Source: an uncultured Clostridia bacterium
GTDB lineage: Bacteria; Bacillota; Clostridia; TANB77; CAG-508
Length of the DNA stretch: 64,000 bases
Direction: 5' to 3'
Assembly (NCBI GenBank): GCA_928721915.1
Contig: CAKMVZ010000002.1
Span: 62,001-126,000 of the forward strand
Part shown: piece by piece, positions 50,092 through 60,383 of the stretch
Numbering within the stretch: the stretch's first letter is position 1
How the letters are laid out: every line of letters starts with the position of its first letter
The notes under the pieces: generated by a model
Databases searched by the model: none
Seen by the model: only the letters and a program-made list of their open reading frames with translations
Told to the model about the DNA's origin: nothing
Program-made: the position numbers and the translations under genes

Positions 50092-51081
50092 TTATCCCCT
50101 TATTTTTAATTCAATTTTTCCATTTTTTGCTAATAAACTTGCCTCTCCTCCTACTGGAAAAGTTATAATTGGAGTTGTATGTCCAAAATCTACTCCAGCA
50201 ATTACTGGGATATTTTCTAATTCTGATTTTGATTTTATTAATTTTATCCATTTTTCTTTTGTCATACAAGCAGCTTTTTGACTTCTTCCAATAACTATTC
50301 CTCTAACTTTTTCAAAACCAGGTTGCATAATAGTAGAAACTAAATTTCTGTCAAACTCAACTAAAAATAATTTTCCTGCCATTTCATCATCTTCAATAAA
50401 TAAAATAGAATCTTTTATATCTGGCATATACTTAGTTCCTTGTAATAAATTCAAAGTACATAAATTGCCACCAACAATTTTTCCTTTTGCTTCACCTTCA
50501 TTTATAATAAACATTCCATCGTTTTTTATAAATTCTCTGTTTTCTTGGTCAGCAAACCAAGGATCATCACTCCACTCTTCTGATGATTTTACTTCAATTT
50601 CCTTATCATCAAAAAACATTTTCTTAAAATATTCCATTTCATATTCCATAAAACCTTTTTTCATTCCAAAACTAGAATAATGAGGACCTGAATATGTTAC
50701 TAAACCAGTTTTTGCATAAATTGAATTTGATAAAATAGTAATATCTGAAAAACCACAAAAAATCTTTGGATTATTTTTTATATTTTCAAAATCTATATAT
50801 CTTAAAATTTGATTAGAATTAAATCCACCAATAACAGTTAAAATTGCTTTAACATTCTTATCAGCAAAAGCTTCATTTAAATCTTCAGCTCTTAATTTTG
50901 CATCTGCTACCATGTAGTCTGCATCAAACTCATAAACATGTTTTCCAAAACCGACTTTTAATCCTAAGTCTTCTAATCGTTTTGTTGCTATTTCTATACA
51001 ATCTTCTTTTAAAATTGCCATACTTCTTGAAGGAGCAATAACTCTTACTTCATCTCCAACTTTTAATTTTTCAGGTACCAT
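50092..51081 (-). CDS. ldcA: S66 LD-carboxypeptidase (LdcA-like)
   Basis: 329 aa. GDEVRVIAPSRSMAI start, nucleophile Ser in FCGFSDITILSN, then GKIVGGNLCTLNLLQGT and GVDFGHTTP. Cytoplasmic cleavage of the L,D bond in muropeptides or related substrates. Confidence 0.9.
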   Translation of the reverse strand: MVPEKLKVGDEVRVIAPSRSMAILKEDCIEIATKRLEDLGLKVGFGKHVYEFDADYMVADAKLRAEDLNEAFADKNVKAILTVIGGFNSNQILRYIDFENIKNNPKIFCGFSDITILSNSIYAKTGLVTYSGPHYSSFGMKKGFMEYEMEYFKKMFFDDKEIEVKSSEEWSDDPWFADQENREFIKNDGMFIINEGEAKGKIVGGNLCTLNLLQGTKYMPDIKDSILFIEDDEMAGKLFLVEFDRNLVSTIMQPGFEKVRGIVIGRSQKAACMTKEKWIKLIKSKSELENIPVIAGVDFGHTTPIITFPVGGEASLLAKNGKIELKIRG

Positions 51082-51102
51082 AATCAGACTTCCTTTCTAA
51101 AT

Positions 51103-52660
51103 TTAATTTTTATCATCATCTTTTGTATTTACCTCTGGTTCAGGTAAAGCATTATTTTTATTAAATTTAAAAATACTTTTTATTTTATTAACAAATTTTT
51201 TAAAAGGACCTATTTTTTTAACTGTATTTTTTATTTCTTTTTTCTTTTGATCAATTTTTACTTCACATGCTTCAGGATTTCCAGATTGTTCAATATGATT
51301 TTTTGAAAACTCTTCATCATCTTGTAAAATGCCTTTTTGACCACTTTGCCATATTTTTTTATTAGTTTTAAATTTTAAATCACTTGCTAAATCAACATTA
51401 TACCAATCACCTTCAAGTTTTACTTGATTCCACATGCAATTTGGTTTATCATAACTTATTCCAGAAATTATATGACTTTTTATTTTCAAAACTCTTAAAA
51501 TATCATCAATTACTGATGCAAATAAATTATGATTAGAAAATTTTTCTAAATAAAAAGTTTTAATATTACTTTCATTTTCTTCATCATATTTTATATTTTC
51601 TTTTATATAATTATATAATTCTTCAAAAAGCTCAATTTCATTTGAATGTTTAGAAAGCTTACTTATGATTTCATCAAACTTTTCTCTAATTTCAATATAA
51701 TCATCCACTGAATAAGTTTTTATTCTAGATTTTTCATAATCTAAAATTCCTATATTTTTTAGTTCTAATCTATCTTTTAAATCTTTAGCCAGCTCTAAAT
51801 CCATATACGAAACATTTTTAATGCTGATATTTACAATACCTTTTACTTTTTTTATTTTTCTTAAATATTCATTTATATCAAATTCATCTTCAATAACTAA
51901 ATATAAATTTGTTACTTTACTTAAAGGTAAATAGGAAATAGTTTTCTCAAAATCAAATGAATTAATAGTTAAACTAATACTATTATCTTCTTCTCCATTT
52001 ACTTCAAATCTATTATCAATTAAAGATTTTTTTGAAGTTTTTATTTTTACATCAATATTTTTAATATATTTTTTTCTACTTAAATCTTTTAAAGAATCAA
52101 CATTAATTTCATTTCCGAAAAAATCTAGTCTTTCAATTTTTTCACTATCTGCTAAGAACTGAAAATTATCAAATTTGCAATTTTTCAAACCATCTATATT
52201 TAAATATTTTAAATTTGGAAAGATACCGCAAATTGCTAATTGATTTTCTGCCAAAATCAACATTGCTTAAATTAATTGCAACAATTTTTTCTTTGTCTGC
52301 AATCTTATTAAAAAAGCCATTAACATCACTAAAAGTAATATTAGTTAATGAAATAGTTGTAAGACTTGTAAACTTTAAAAAAGCTTTTGTAGTTGGAAGT
52401 TTCACAGAATTTAAAATTAATGTTTCTAATAATTCTGGCTTACAAATATTAAATATTATTTTATTAACATCAACTCTTAAATCTCCTTCTATAATAAGAG
52501 TTTTTAATTTCGTACATAAACTTATAATATTAAATAATTTTGAATTAGTAAAAACTTCTTTTATAGTTAAAGTTTCAACTTTATCTAAATGATATTCCAT
52601 AACTTTATCAAAATTATCTAAAACTTTATTATTTAATTCAAAATTCTTTAGTTCTTCCAT
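51103..52660 (-). CDS. Leucine-rich-repeat protein with transglutaminase-like domain, one CGGT site
   Basis: 518 aa. LRR-like repeats (LETLILNSVKLPTTKAFLKF) run to about residue 210. AGC AAT TTG CGGT ATC TTT (52225-52228) gives SNLGIFPNLKYLNIDGLKNC, keeping the repeat register. In triplets it stops soon after. The C-terminal part (residues about 330-440, LFEELYNYIKENIKYDEENE, then WNQVKLEGDWYNVDL) resembles a transglutaminase-like fold. A basic tail follows. Confidence 0.75.
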
Positions 52661-52766
52661 CTTTTTTATCCTCTATATTCTTCGTATAATTTTCTATTTA
52701 TATTATGTTCAGATTATATCATTACTATTATTTTTTATCAATAAATAAAATTAAAAAATAAAATTT

Positions 52767-53583
52767 TTAAATTTTTATTATGCTACTTACAATATTTACA
52801 ATAAATAAAAGTATTATGTATATTGCAACTATTGCAGCTCCTGCAGGTAGATTTAAATAAAAAGATACTAATATTCCTAATATAAAACAGATTATTGATG
52901 TAATTACTGATATACAAGCTAAGCCTTTAAAACTTTTTGTTAATTTTTTTGCAATTACTGCCGGAAAAACAATTAAGCTTGAAATTAAAAGTGTTCCCAT
53001 CATTCTCATCCCTAAAACAACTACAAATGCTGTAATTAAAGCTATTAAAAATTGATAAAAAGTAACACTAATTCCTGATGATTTTGCAAATTTTTCATCA
53101 AAAGAAATAAGTAATAATCTATTATAAAATATAAAATAAATTATAACTAAAACAATAGATAAAATTACACTTAAAATAACATCAGATGTCGTCATAGCTA
53201 AAATACTTCCAAACATATAATTTAAACTATCTGTACCAAATCCAGTATTAAGAGCTGTTATAATAACACCTAATGCTAAAGCACCGTGAAGCAACTAGTG
53301 CAATAGTTACATCTCCACTTTCTCCTTTTTTTTGACTAATTATCATTATAATAATTGCTGCAATAATTACTATTGGAATTGAAACTGCAAGTTCTGGAAG
53401 TCCCAAACACATAGCTAAACTTAAAGCTGCAAATGCAACTTCACCTAAACCATGACCTATCATAGAATAATTTTTTAAAACTAAAATTACACCAATTAAG
53501 GCTGCACAAAAAGATATCGCAATTCCGCAAATTAAAGCTCTTTGCATAAAACTATAATTCATTAAACTAATTAATTCTTGCAT
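52767..53583 (-). CDS. znuB: Zinc/manganese ABC transporter permease, one CGGT site
   Basis: 271 aa, about eight membrane helices, family ABC-3 permease. GTT GCT TCA CGGT GCT (53283-53286) gives ALVASGALALGVIITALN, the conserved segment joining the two halves. In triplets it ends CFSIRCYYNSS. Confidence 0.93.
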
Positions 53584-53607
53584 TTTTTGCTCCTTTCATT
53601 TTAAAAA

Positions 53608-54273
53608 CTATTCTAAATTTCCTTGCCAATTTTCAAAATCGCCATCATATTTAATTGTTTTGGCTAAGCAAATAATTCTTGGTTTTACTATTTTTAATTC
53701 ATCTAAATCATGAGTAGCCATAATTATTGTAACTTTTTGTGTTTTATTTAAATTTTCCAAAATTTTATATAATTCTTTAGTAATATTAACATCTAAACCT
53801 GTAGCTGGTTCATCTAATATAATTAATTTTGGATTTCTAATCAGAGCTCTTGCAAGCAAAGCTCTTTGTTTTTGCCCTCCTGATAAATCTCCTATTCTTT
53901 TATTTACTATATCCTCAATTTTTAGATCTGCTACAACCTTTTTAAAATTCTCTTTATCTTGCTTTGTATAAAAAGGAATTTTATTATGTTTTTGAACACC
54001 AGTCATTATAATTTCTTTTGCTGTTGCAGGAAAATCAATCTTTTTTAAATCTCCTTGCTCTAAATATGAAATTTCATCACGACTTAAATTTAAAACAACT
54101 TTTCCTTTTGTTTCTTTTTTTAAGCCCATTATAGTTTTTATTAATGTACTTTTTCCAGAACCATTTTCACCAATTAAACAAATATATTCTCCTTGTTTAA
54201 CTTTAAAACTAATATTTTGAATAGCAATATGATTATTATATGAAACTTCTAAATTTTTTACTTCTAAAATCAT
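53608..54273 (-). CDS. znuC: Zinc/manganese ABC transporter ATP-binding protein
   Basis: 221 aa. Walker A GENGSGKST, signature LSGGQKQR, Walker B LIILDEPATGLD. Between znuA and znuB with short gaps. Confidence 0.93.
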   Translation of the reverse strand: MILEVKNLEVSYNNHIAIQNISFKVKQGEYICLIGENGSGKSTLIKTIMGLKKETKGKVVLNLSRDEISYLEQGDLKKIDFPATAKEIIMTGVQKHNKIPFYTKQDKENFKKVVADLKIEDIVNKRIGDLSGGQKQRALLARALIRNPKLIILDEPATGLDVNITKELYKILENLNKTQKVTIIMATHDLDELKIVKPRIICLAKTIKYDGDFENWQGNLE

Positions 54274-54286
54274 AAATTACTCCTTC

Positions 54287-55264
54287 TTATACATTATTTG
54301 TTATATTCTCTAAATTTTTTTCCATAACGCTTATATAATCTGCTCCTGCTTCAATTTCTTCATTTGAAACATTATGAAGAGTATAAAAAATTATCGGTTT
54401 TGCTTTTGTTTCTTCAGAAATCATTTTTGCAACAGTACCTTCTGTTAATTCCTCATAAAAAACTTTTGTAATATTATTTTCATTTATATAATCTATAACA
54501 TTTCTTACGTCCTGAACACTTGGCTCTGCTTCTTCCCCACAAGACGAATAAACACTTACATATTTTAAATCATATCTTTTTATAAAATATGAATAAGCAA
54601 ATTCTCCACCAAAAACTAATACATTTGTATCCATATTTTTTAAAGCTTCTTCAATTTTTAAATCTAGTTTTTGAATTTCATTTTTATAATCTTCAGCATT
54701 TTTTCTATAATAGTTACTATTTATATCATCATATTCACATAATGCATCACAAATATTATCTATCATTTTCATTGCATTTTGTGGATCTAGCCAAATATGA
54801 CCATCATATTCATAATCTTCTAAATTATCGGAATGCTCATGAATACCATTAGAATTTAAAGCATTATATTCTAATGAAAATTTATCTGATTCAATTAAAT
54901 CTATATTTTCTGAGCTATCTACAATTTTACAATTACTATTTTCTAAACTGTCAATTATTTCTTTTGCCCATGGCTCAGAACTCATACCAGTATATATAAA
55001 AATATCACTATCAGATATATTTTTCATATTTCTAACACTTGGCTCATAATTATGACTATCCACTCCTGAATCTAAAAGTAATTTAACTTCAACATATTCT
55101 CCTCCAATTCTTTTTACAAAATCATAATCTGGAAATATTGTTGCAATTATTTGAATTTTATTACTTCTATTTTCTTCATTAGTATTAAAAACCGTTATAA
55201 TTCCAATAACACTTATTATCAATAATATATAACAAATTAAAATTGCTAAAATTCGTTTTTTCAT
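54287..55264 (-). CDS. znuA: Metal-binding lipoprotein-like/periplasmic component of the zinc/manganese transporter
   Basis: 325 aa with an N-terminal membrane segment (no lipobox Cys). Metal ligands in VDSHNYEPSVRN and YDGHIWLDPQNA, with a His-containing loop GIHEHSD typical of zinc binders. First gene of the znuACB operon. Confidence 0.9.
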   Translation of the reverse strand: MKKRILAILICYILLIISVIGIITVFNTNEENRSNKIQIIATIFPDYDFVKRIGGEYVEVKLLLDSGVDSHNYEPSVRNMKNISDSDIFIYTGMSSEPWAKEIIDSLENSNCKIVDSSENIDLIESDKFSLEYNALNSNGIHEHSDNLEDYEYDGHIWLDPQNAMKMIDNICDALCEYDDINSNYYRKNAEDYKNEIQKLDLKIEEALKNMDTNVLVFGGEFAYSYFIKRYDLKYVSVYSSCGEEAEPSVQDVRNVIDYINENNITKVFYEELTEGTVAKMISEETKAKPIIFYTLHNVSNEEIEAGADYISVMEKNLENITNNV

Positions 55265-55310
55265 ATATATTTTTGTTCCTTCCTAAAAACTAGCTTAAAT
55301 TTCTTTACTT

Positions 55311-55995
55311 TTACTTTGTAGAATTTAAATTAGTATTATTTTCAGCTTTTTCTTGCTTATAATTTTCTTCTACTTCTGGTACAACTGTGCTTGAAGATAC
55401 CCCTATTTCATATTCTGTCAAATCTGGATATTTAACATCATCAGAATTTACACAATCAAATTCTACAGAAATTTCATATGTATTTTTTACTCCGCCAAAA
55501 TTTTCTTCTATTTTTTCTACTATTCCATTATTTTTATTTAAATAAAAAATAACATAATTTTCTAAAGACTTGTTTTTAAATTGAAGTTTATAAAAATCTC
55601 CATCTTGTCCTAAATATTTAAAATCCATATCATTATTTTCAAAATAATTTAAATATGTAGAATTTAAACTTCCGAACTTTAAAAGCACTTTCAGGATTTT
55701 CTGTTATAATAGCACTTTTATTTGTCTTATCTAAAATAACTCTTGAATTTTCAGTTTCACTCATCCAAATAATATTATTTTCATCTTCAGATATATAAGT
55801 TTTGCCATAAAATTTAACAGTTGTAACATTTTTACCATCTTTTTTAGTTAATATATAATTAGTAGAATCATTTTCTTTTAATATTTTTTTAAATTTATTT
55901 GTTAAAACTTTATTATATATAAAAATTCCAGCAAACACTAAAATTACAATTGCTAATATTAATATAATTATTTTTAAAATATTTTTTTTATCCAT
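55311..55995 (-). CDS. Membrane-anchored hypothetical protein, one CGGA site
   Basis: 227 aa: an N-terminal helix (ILKIIILILAIVILVFAGIF), extracytoplasmic domain and Glu/Asn-rich tail. AAA GTT CGGA AGT TTA (55671-55674) reads FKVGSLNSTYLNYFENN and joins two halves that each look truncated in triplets. No recognised family. Confidence 0.7.
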
Positions 55996-56054
55996 ATGAC
56001 CTCTTTTACAAATATTTTATTTAAAATCTTTTCATATTACAAAATAATACAAAA

Positions 56055-56080
56055 AATGGTGCAAACTTTCTTGCACCATT
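56055..56080 (-). terminator. Rho-independent terminator after rplT
   Basis: Stem ATGGTGCAA/TTGCACCAT with TTTTTT on the minus strand. Confidence 0.85.
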
Positions 56081-56091
56081 AGTTATTTTAT

Positions 56092-56442
56092 TTATGCATT
56101 TTTAGCGATTTCTGCAATTTTTGTAAATGCTTCGCTATCAGATACTGCAAGTTCTGCTAACATTTTTCTATTTATAACAACATTAGCTTTTTTAAGACCA
56201 GCAATTAGAGTACTATATGTCATACCATTTGCTCTTGCTGCTGCATTAATTCTAGTAATCCATAATTTTCTAAAATTACTCTTTCTATCTTTTCTTCCAA
56301 CATATGCATACATTCCAGATTTCATAACTGCTTGTTTAGCATTTCTATATCTATAATGTTTTGCACCATAATAACCTTTTGCTTGTTTTATAACTTTTTT
56401 ATGTCTAGCTCTAGTTGTTCTAGCTGTTTTTACTCTTGCCAT
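56092..56442 (-). CDS. rplT: Ribosomal protein L20
   Basis: 116 aa, starts MARVKTARTTRARHKKVIKQ. In the infC-rpmI-rplT operon, where L20 often represses its own leader. Confidence 0.97.
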   Translation of the reverse strand: MARVKTARTTRARHKKVIKQAKGYYGAKHYRYRNAKQAVMKSGMYAYVGRKDRKSNFRKLWITRINAAARANGMTYSTLIAGLKKANVVINRKMLAELAVSDSEAFTKIAEIAKNA

Positions 56443-56487
56443 TATTTTATTTCCTCCTTATAATCTAATCATTTCATTTTTTAAGAA

Positions 56488-56688
56488 TTAACTATATGGT
56501 AATAATTTCTTAATTGTATTTTCACATGTTTTACTTGCTAGACCATCTTGTACTCTAGCTGTCATTTTTTGTCTTTTTGTTTTATTTGCTAATAAATGTC
56601 TTCTATTAGCTTTTGTTCTTTTAATTTTTCCGCCACCAGTAAATCCATATCTTTTACTTGCTGCTTTGTTTGTTTTTAATTTTGGCAT
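56488..56688 (-). CDS. rpmI: Ribosomal protein L35
   Basis: 66 aa, MPKLKTNKAASKRYGFTGGG; GGT GGC GGA carries an out-of-frame CGG with no shift. Confidence 0.96.
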   Translation of the reverse strand: MPKLKTNKAASKRYGFTGGGKIKRTKANRRHLLANKTKRQKMTARVQDGLASKTCENTIKKLLPYS

Positions 56689-56700
56689 AATGTCCTCCTC

Positions 56701-57207
56701 CTATTTTTTACTCAAAATTATGTACATTGATTTTCCTTCTAATAAAGGTTTTTTCTCTGGAGAAGCTATATCTGATAAATCTTCTATAAATTTATTTAAT
56801 ATATCTTCACCTGCTTTTATATTATTTAATTCCCTTCCTCTGAAACGTAAAGTAAATTTAACTTTATTTCCAGCCTCTAAGAAATTTCTAGCATTTCTTG
56901 ATTTGAACTCAAAATCATGCGCTCCAATATTTGGAGTAACTCTAATTTCTTTTTGTTCAGCTATTTTTTGATTTTTTCTAGATTCTTTTTCTTTTTTAGC
57001 TTGCTCAAACTTATATTTTCCATAATTCATAATTTTACAAACTGCTGGTTTTGCATTTGGAGCAACTAAAACTAAATCTAAATCTTTTTCTTCAGCTTTA
57101 GAGATTGCTTCATCTATAGGTAAAACACCTATTTTTTCTCCATTTTCATCAATTACTTGAACTTCTTTTTCTCTAATTTGTCTATTAATTGGTAATTCCT
57201 GTTTAAT
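56701..57207 (-). CDS. infC: Translation initiation factor IF-3, ATT start codon
   Basis: 168 aa if initiated at ATT 57207 (IKQELPINRQIREKEVQVID), with GGAGG 6 nt upstream. No ATG, GTG or TTG is suitably placed before the conserved N-terminus; the next in-frame ATG (57030) would remove a third of the protein. Rare ATT/AUU starts are a known self-regulating feature of infC. C-terminal domain IRVTPNIGAHDFEFKSRNA is intact. Confidence 0.93.
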   Translation of the reverse strand: MKQELPINRQIREKEVQVIDENGEKIGVLPIDEAISKAEEKDLDLVLVAPNAKPAVCKIMNYGKYKFEQAKKEKESRKNQKIAEQKEIRVTPNIGAHDFEFKSRNARNFLEAGNKVKFTLRFRGRELNNIKAGEDILNKFIEDLSDIASPEKKPLLEGKSMYIILSKK

Positions 57208-57255
57208 AATAAACCTCCTCTTGCGAAATTTTATTAATTTCGCTATAAAAATAAA

Positions 57256-57285
57256 AAATTTGACCTGTTTTAAGAAGTCAAATTT
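57256..57285 (-). terminator. Terminator-like hairpin in the infC leader (attenuator)
   Basis: Stem AAATTTGAC/GTCAAATTT followed by a T-rich run on the minus strand, about 50 nt before infC. A GCGAAAT/ATTTCGC hairpin (57224-57243) lies just after it, next to the ribosome site. Suits leader attenuation of the infC-rpmI-rplT operon. Confidence 0.65.
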
Positions 57286-57421
57286 CTCACATAAAAATAA
57301 TTTAAATTTTATTTAAACTAAAATTTTTAACCTTATAACCATACTTAGAATAAGGTGAGAACTAATTTCTTCTTAAAACATAAATATAATACTACTTTTT
57401 TCTTCACTTGTCAAGCATTTT

Positions 57422-58287
57422 TTATAAATTAATCTCCATACCATTTAAATATTCTAAAATACCGCTATTACTTGTAAATTTAAAAATCAATTTATAAGCA
57501 GTTAAATTTTGCTTAGTTTGCTTTAATTTTCTATTTATTTTGCCATTTCCATATTTTCCATCACCTATTATTGGATGACCAATATAAGCTAGATGTGCTC
57601 TTATTTGATGAGTTTTTCCAGTATGCAATATTACTTCTAAAATACTTGTATTTTCTAGTTTATTTTTTTCTATAATTTTATATTCAGTTATTATTTCTTG
57701 ATAACCCATTTTCTTTACTGGAGATATATAAACTATATTTTTCTTTGCATCTTTAAATAAAAAATCTTTTAAAATCTTATGTTCTTCTTTTGGAATCCCA
57801 TAAACTTTTGCAATATAGTGCTTTTCTATTTCATGGTTTTTAAATTTTTCTAACAAAATCTTTAAAGCTTCTTTATTTTTAGCAAATAAAACAATTCCCT
57901 TTGTATTTTTATCTAATCTATGGCATGGTTCTAAATCTCTTCCAAATTTTTCTTTTACTAGTTTAGTAAGAGTAATTCCACCGAGAAATTCCAGATTCAT
58001 CAGTAACAGAAATTCCTTGTTCTTTATTAATTGCTAAAATATTATCGTCTTCATAAATTATTTTTAAATCTTTATTTCCGAAAAAGAAATTCATCTGAAA
58101 TAAAAATTTCTATTTTTTCTCCTTCATGAATCACAACATTTTCCTTTACTCTTTTGCCATTTATTTTAATATCTTTTTGTCTTAAGGCTTTATAAAGCAT
58201 ATTTATATTAAGATTTGGAAATTTATCTAAAATAAAATTATTAAGATTTTTTTCATTATATTTTTCTGGAACCGTTATTTTTTGCAT
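57422..58287 (-). CDS. RluA-family pseudouridine synthase with S4 domain, two CGGN sites
   Basis: 287 aa. S4 RNA-binding domain (LYKALRQKDIKINGKRVKEN), then TTT CGGA AAT AAA (58077-58080) gives DEFLFGNKDLKIIYEDDN. TCT CGGT GGA ATT (57980-57983) gives GISGGITLTKLVKEKFG. Catalytic CHRLDKNTKGIVLFAK follows. In triplets three fragments result. Separate from the shorter paralog at 44966. Confidence 0.92.
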
Positions 58288-58363
58288 TTAAAATTTATTT
58301 TCCTCCTTAAAATATTCTTTATTATTTTAGTATAAAAAATACTCTTTCGTCAATAATAATCGC

Positions 58364-59144
58364 ATGGAAAATATTTTAGAATTAAGAGAACATAAAAAAA
58401 TTATTAAATTTAATATTTGGCAAACATCATGCTATTTTATTTTTTATAGTTTTATAGGATTTTTATTAGAAACAGGTTTTGGGCTTTGGTCTAAAGGAGT
58501 AATTGAAAGCAGACAGAGTTTTTTATTTGGTCCATTTTGTATAATTTACGGAATTGGCGCAACTTTAATGATAACATTCTTGACTAGTTTAAAAAATAAT
58601 CCTATAAAATTATTTTTTGCAAGTTGCTTAATAGGAACAGTTTGTGAATATTTAATGAGTTATTTATGTGAAATAATATTTCATTTTAAATGGTGGGACT
58701 ACACTCGGAATGACTTTAAGCATAAATGGTAGAACCTGTCTTTACTTTGCGGTTATGTGGGGATTTTTAGGAGTAATATTAATAAAATATGTAAATCCAT
58801 TATTCGATAAGTTTTTGTATTTTGTAAAATCAAAAATTGATAATAGAATTTTAAAAGCAGTTATAATCTTAGTTATAGGATTTTTAATTTTTGACGCTGG
58901 AATCACAACAATTGCGTTAAAATCATTTTATGCAAAAATTGTAAATGATTTTGACTTAGATGTAAAACAAGGAGAATATGCCTCTAAAATAATAGAAAAT
59001 GAACTTTTTGAGGAAGAAAACATGTTATTAACATACCCAAACATCCAAATTGCTGGAACAAAATATAATAACACATCTGTAGCAGGACTATACAAAATGG
59101 AAAAAACTTATTACATTCAAGTTTTTTCAGAAAGCACAAATTAA
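58364..59144 (+). CDS. CmpB-type putative ABC-transporter membrane protein, one CGGA site on the plus strand
   Basis: 259 aa, five or more membrane segments. The family (PF06541-like) typically has WWDYxGxxxxxxGRxCL. Here TGG GAC TAC ACT CGGA ATG ACT (58706-58709) gives WWDYTGMTLSINGRTCLYF. In triplets the first frame ends TRNDFKHKW. This is the only CGGN gene on the plus strand, which shows the rule follows the coding strand. Confidence 0.88.
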
Positions 59145-59279
59145 AAAATATTTCAAATATAAAATTAATAAAAAAGGCTTAAATTCATTTAAAATATTTT
59201 GATATAAAAATAAACCCTCCTTGTTAAACTTTTAGTCTAACTTTTTGGGTTCACTTTAAATTAATCTAAGTCTTTTTTA

Positions 59280-60134
59280 TTATAAACTTTTATAAATATC
59301 TTCTAAAACTTCATATCTTAACTTAATAATTTTTATATAAAAATCTTTTCTAATTTTACTAATACATTCTATATTATTTATAAAATTTACAATCTCATCT
59401 ATTTTAATTTTACTAAAAACTCTCATAAATGCTAAATTACAATCATTATTTGTTTTTTGCTTAATATACGAAATATAATTTATTTTTTTGCCATTTATTC
59501 TTAAACAAGAATAAGAATTAATAGCTAAATTTTTAAATTCTGTATTAGAAAGTTCTTCTATTTGTTCATCTTCTAACATTGGATTTAAACATGAACCACA
59601 ATCATATATTGGTGAAAAAGTAATTTCATGATTTTTTTTGTTAAATAAAAATCCCCAATTTCCATTGTGTCTATCTGTATTTCCAATTAAACAATCAATT
59701 ATAAACATATCCCAAAACTTCTCTTTTGTACTAATGGTATCTATTATTTTAATTTCTTCAATAACATTCATAATATCATAAATGTCTGTTTCTATCTTCT
59801 TATCGGGATTTGCACTTAATGCTAAATTTTCAAATTCATATAATATATGTTCTTCATCTGTAAAATCTTCACATGCACAAACTATTTTTTCCTTTCCATT
59901 AAACTCATATTTTCCAAGTATTGTATTTTGAACATTAAAACCACAAATTTTAAATATATTACTTCCAATATATTCTGAAAAAGCATTATTTATATATGAT
60001 ATATTTTTATTTTTTTCTCTTATTGGATCTGGAAATTTTACTAAATATTTTTTTTTATTATAAATTAAAGTTTTTTTCTTTTCAGAACCTTTATAACTAT
60101 TTAATTCTTCTATACTATTTGTAAAATTAATCAT
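59280..60134 (-). CDS. HipA-like kinase domain protein
   Basis: 284 aa. Contains IGNTDRHNGNWGFLFN with the HipA catalytic-loop pattern and IYDCGSCLNPML. Lacks a separate HipB partner here. May be a stand-alone CtkA/HipA-type kinase. No in-frame CGG. Confidence 0.75.
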   Translation of the reverse strand: MINFTNSIEELNSYKGSEKKKTLIYNKKKYLVKFPDPIREKNKNISYINNAFSEYIGSNIFKICGFNVQNTILGKYEFNGKEKIVCACEDFTDEEHILYEFENLALSANPDKKIETDIYDIMNVIEEIKIIDTISTKEKFWDMFIIDCLIGNTDRHNGNWGFLFNKKNHEITFSPIYDCGSCLNPMLEDEQIEELSNTEFKNLAINSYSCLRINGKKINYISYIKQKTNNDCNLAFMRVFSKIKIDEIVNFINNIECISKIRKDFYIKIIKLRYEVLEDIYKSL

Positions 60135-60230
60135 TTTATTATACTAACCTTTCTATTTTTAATATTATCAGTATATCATAAACCAATAAAAAATACCATA
60201 TTTTATTTTTAAAATCGCATAAAAGTATCT

Positions 60231-60321
60231 TTTTACGTCATAATAATAACAAAAGAGCTTTGAAGAATATCCAAAGCTCTTAATAAATTTATCAAATTAA
60301 CATGCTTTTTGAGCGCGTCCA
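60231..60321. repeat. Dispersed repeat, copy 4 (partial)
   Basis: Repeats the TTTACGTCATAATAATAAC-AGAGCTTTG hairpin-TTTATCAAATTAACATGC-GCGTCC segment of copies 1-3, 20 kb away; sits just after the end of pilin-like copy 2, as copy 3 does after copy 1. Confidence 0.7.
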
Positions 60322-60383
60322 TTAAAAAATTAATGTTAAAAAAATGTAGTACAGTAATTTTTTCTGAACTACACATTCTATCT

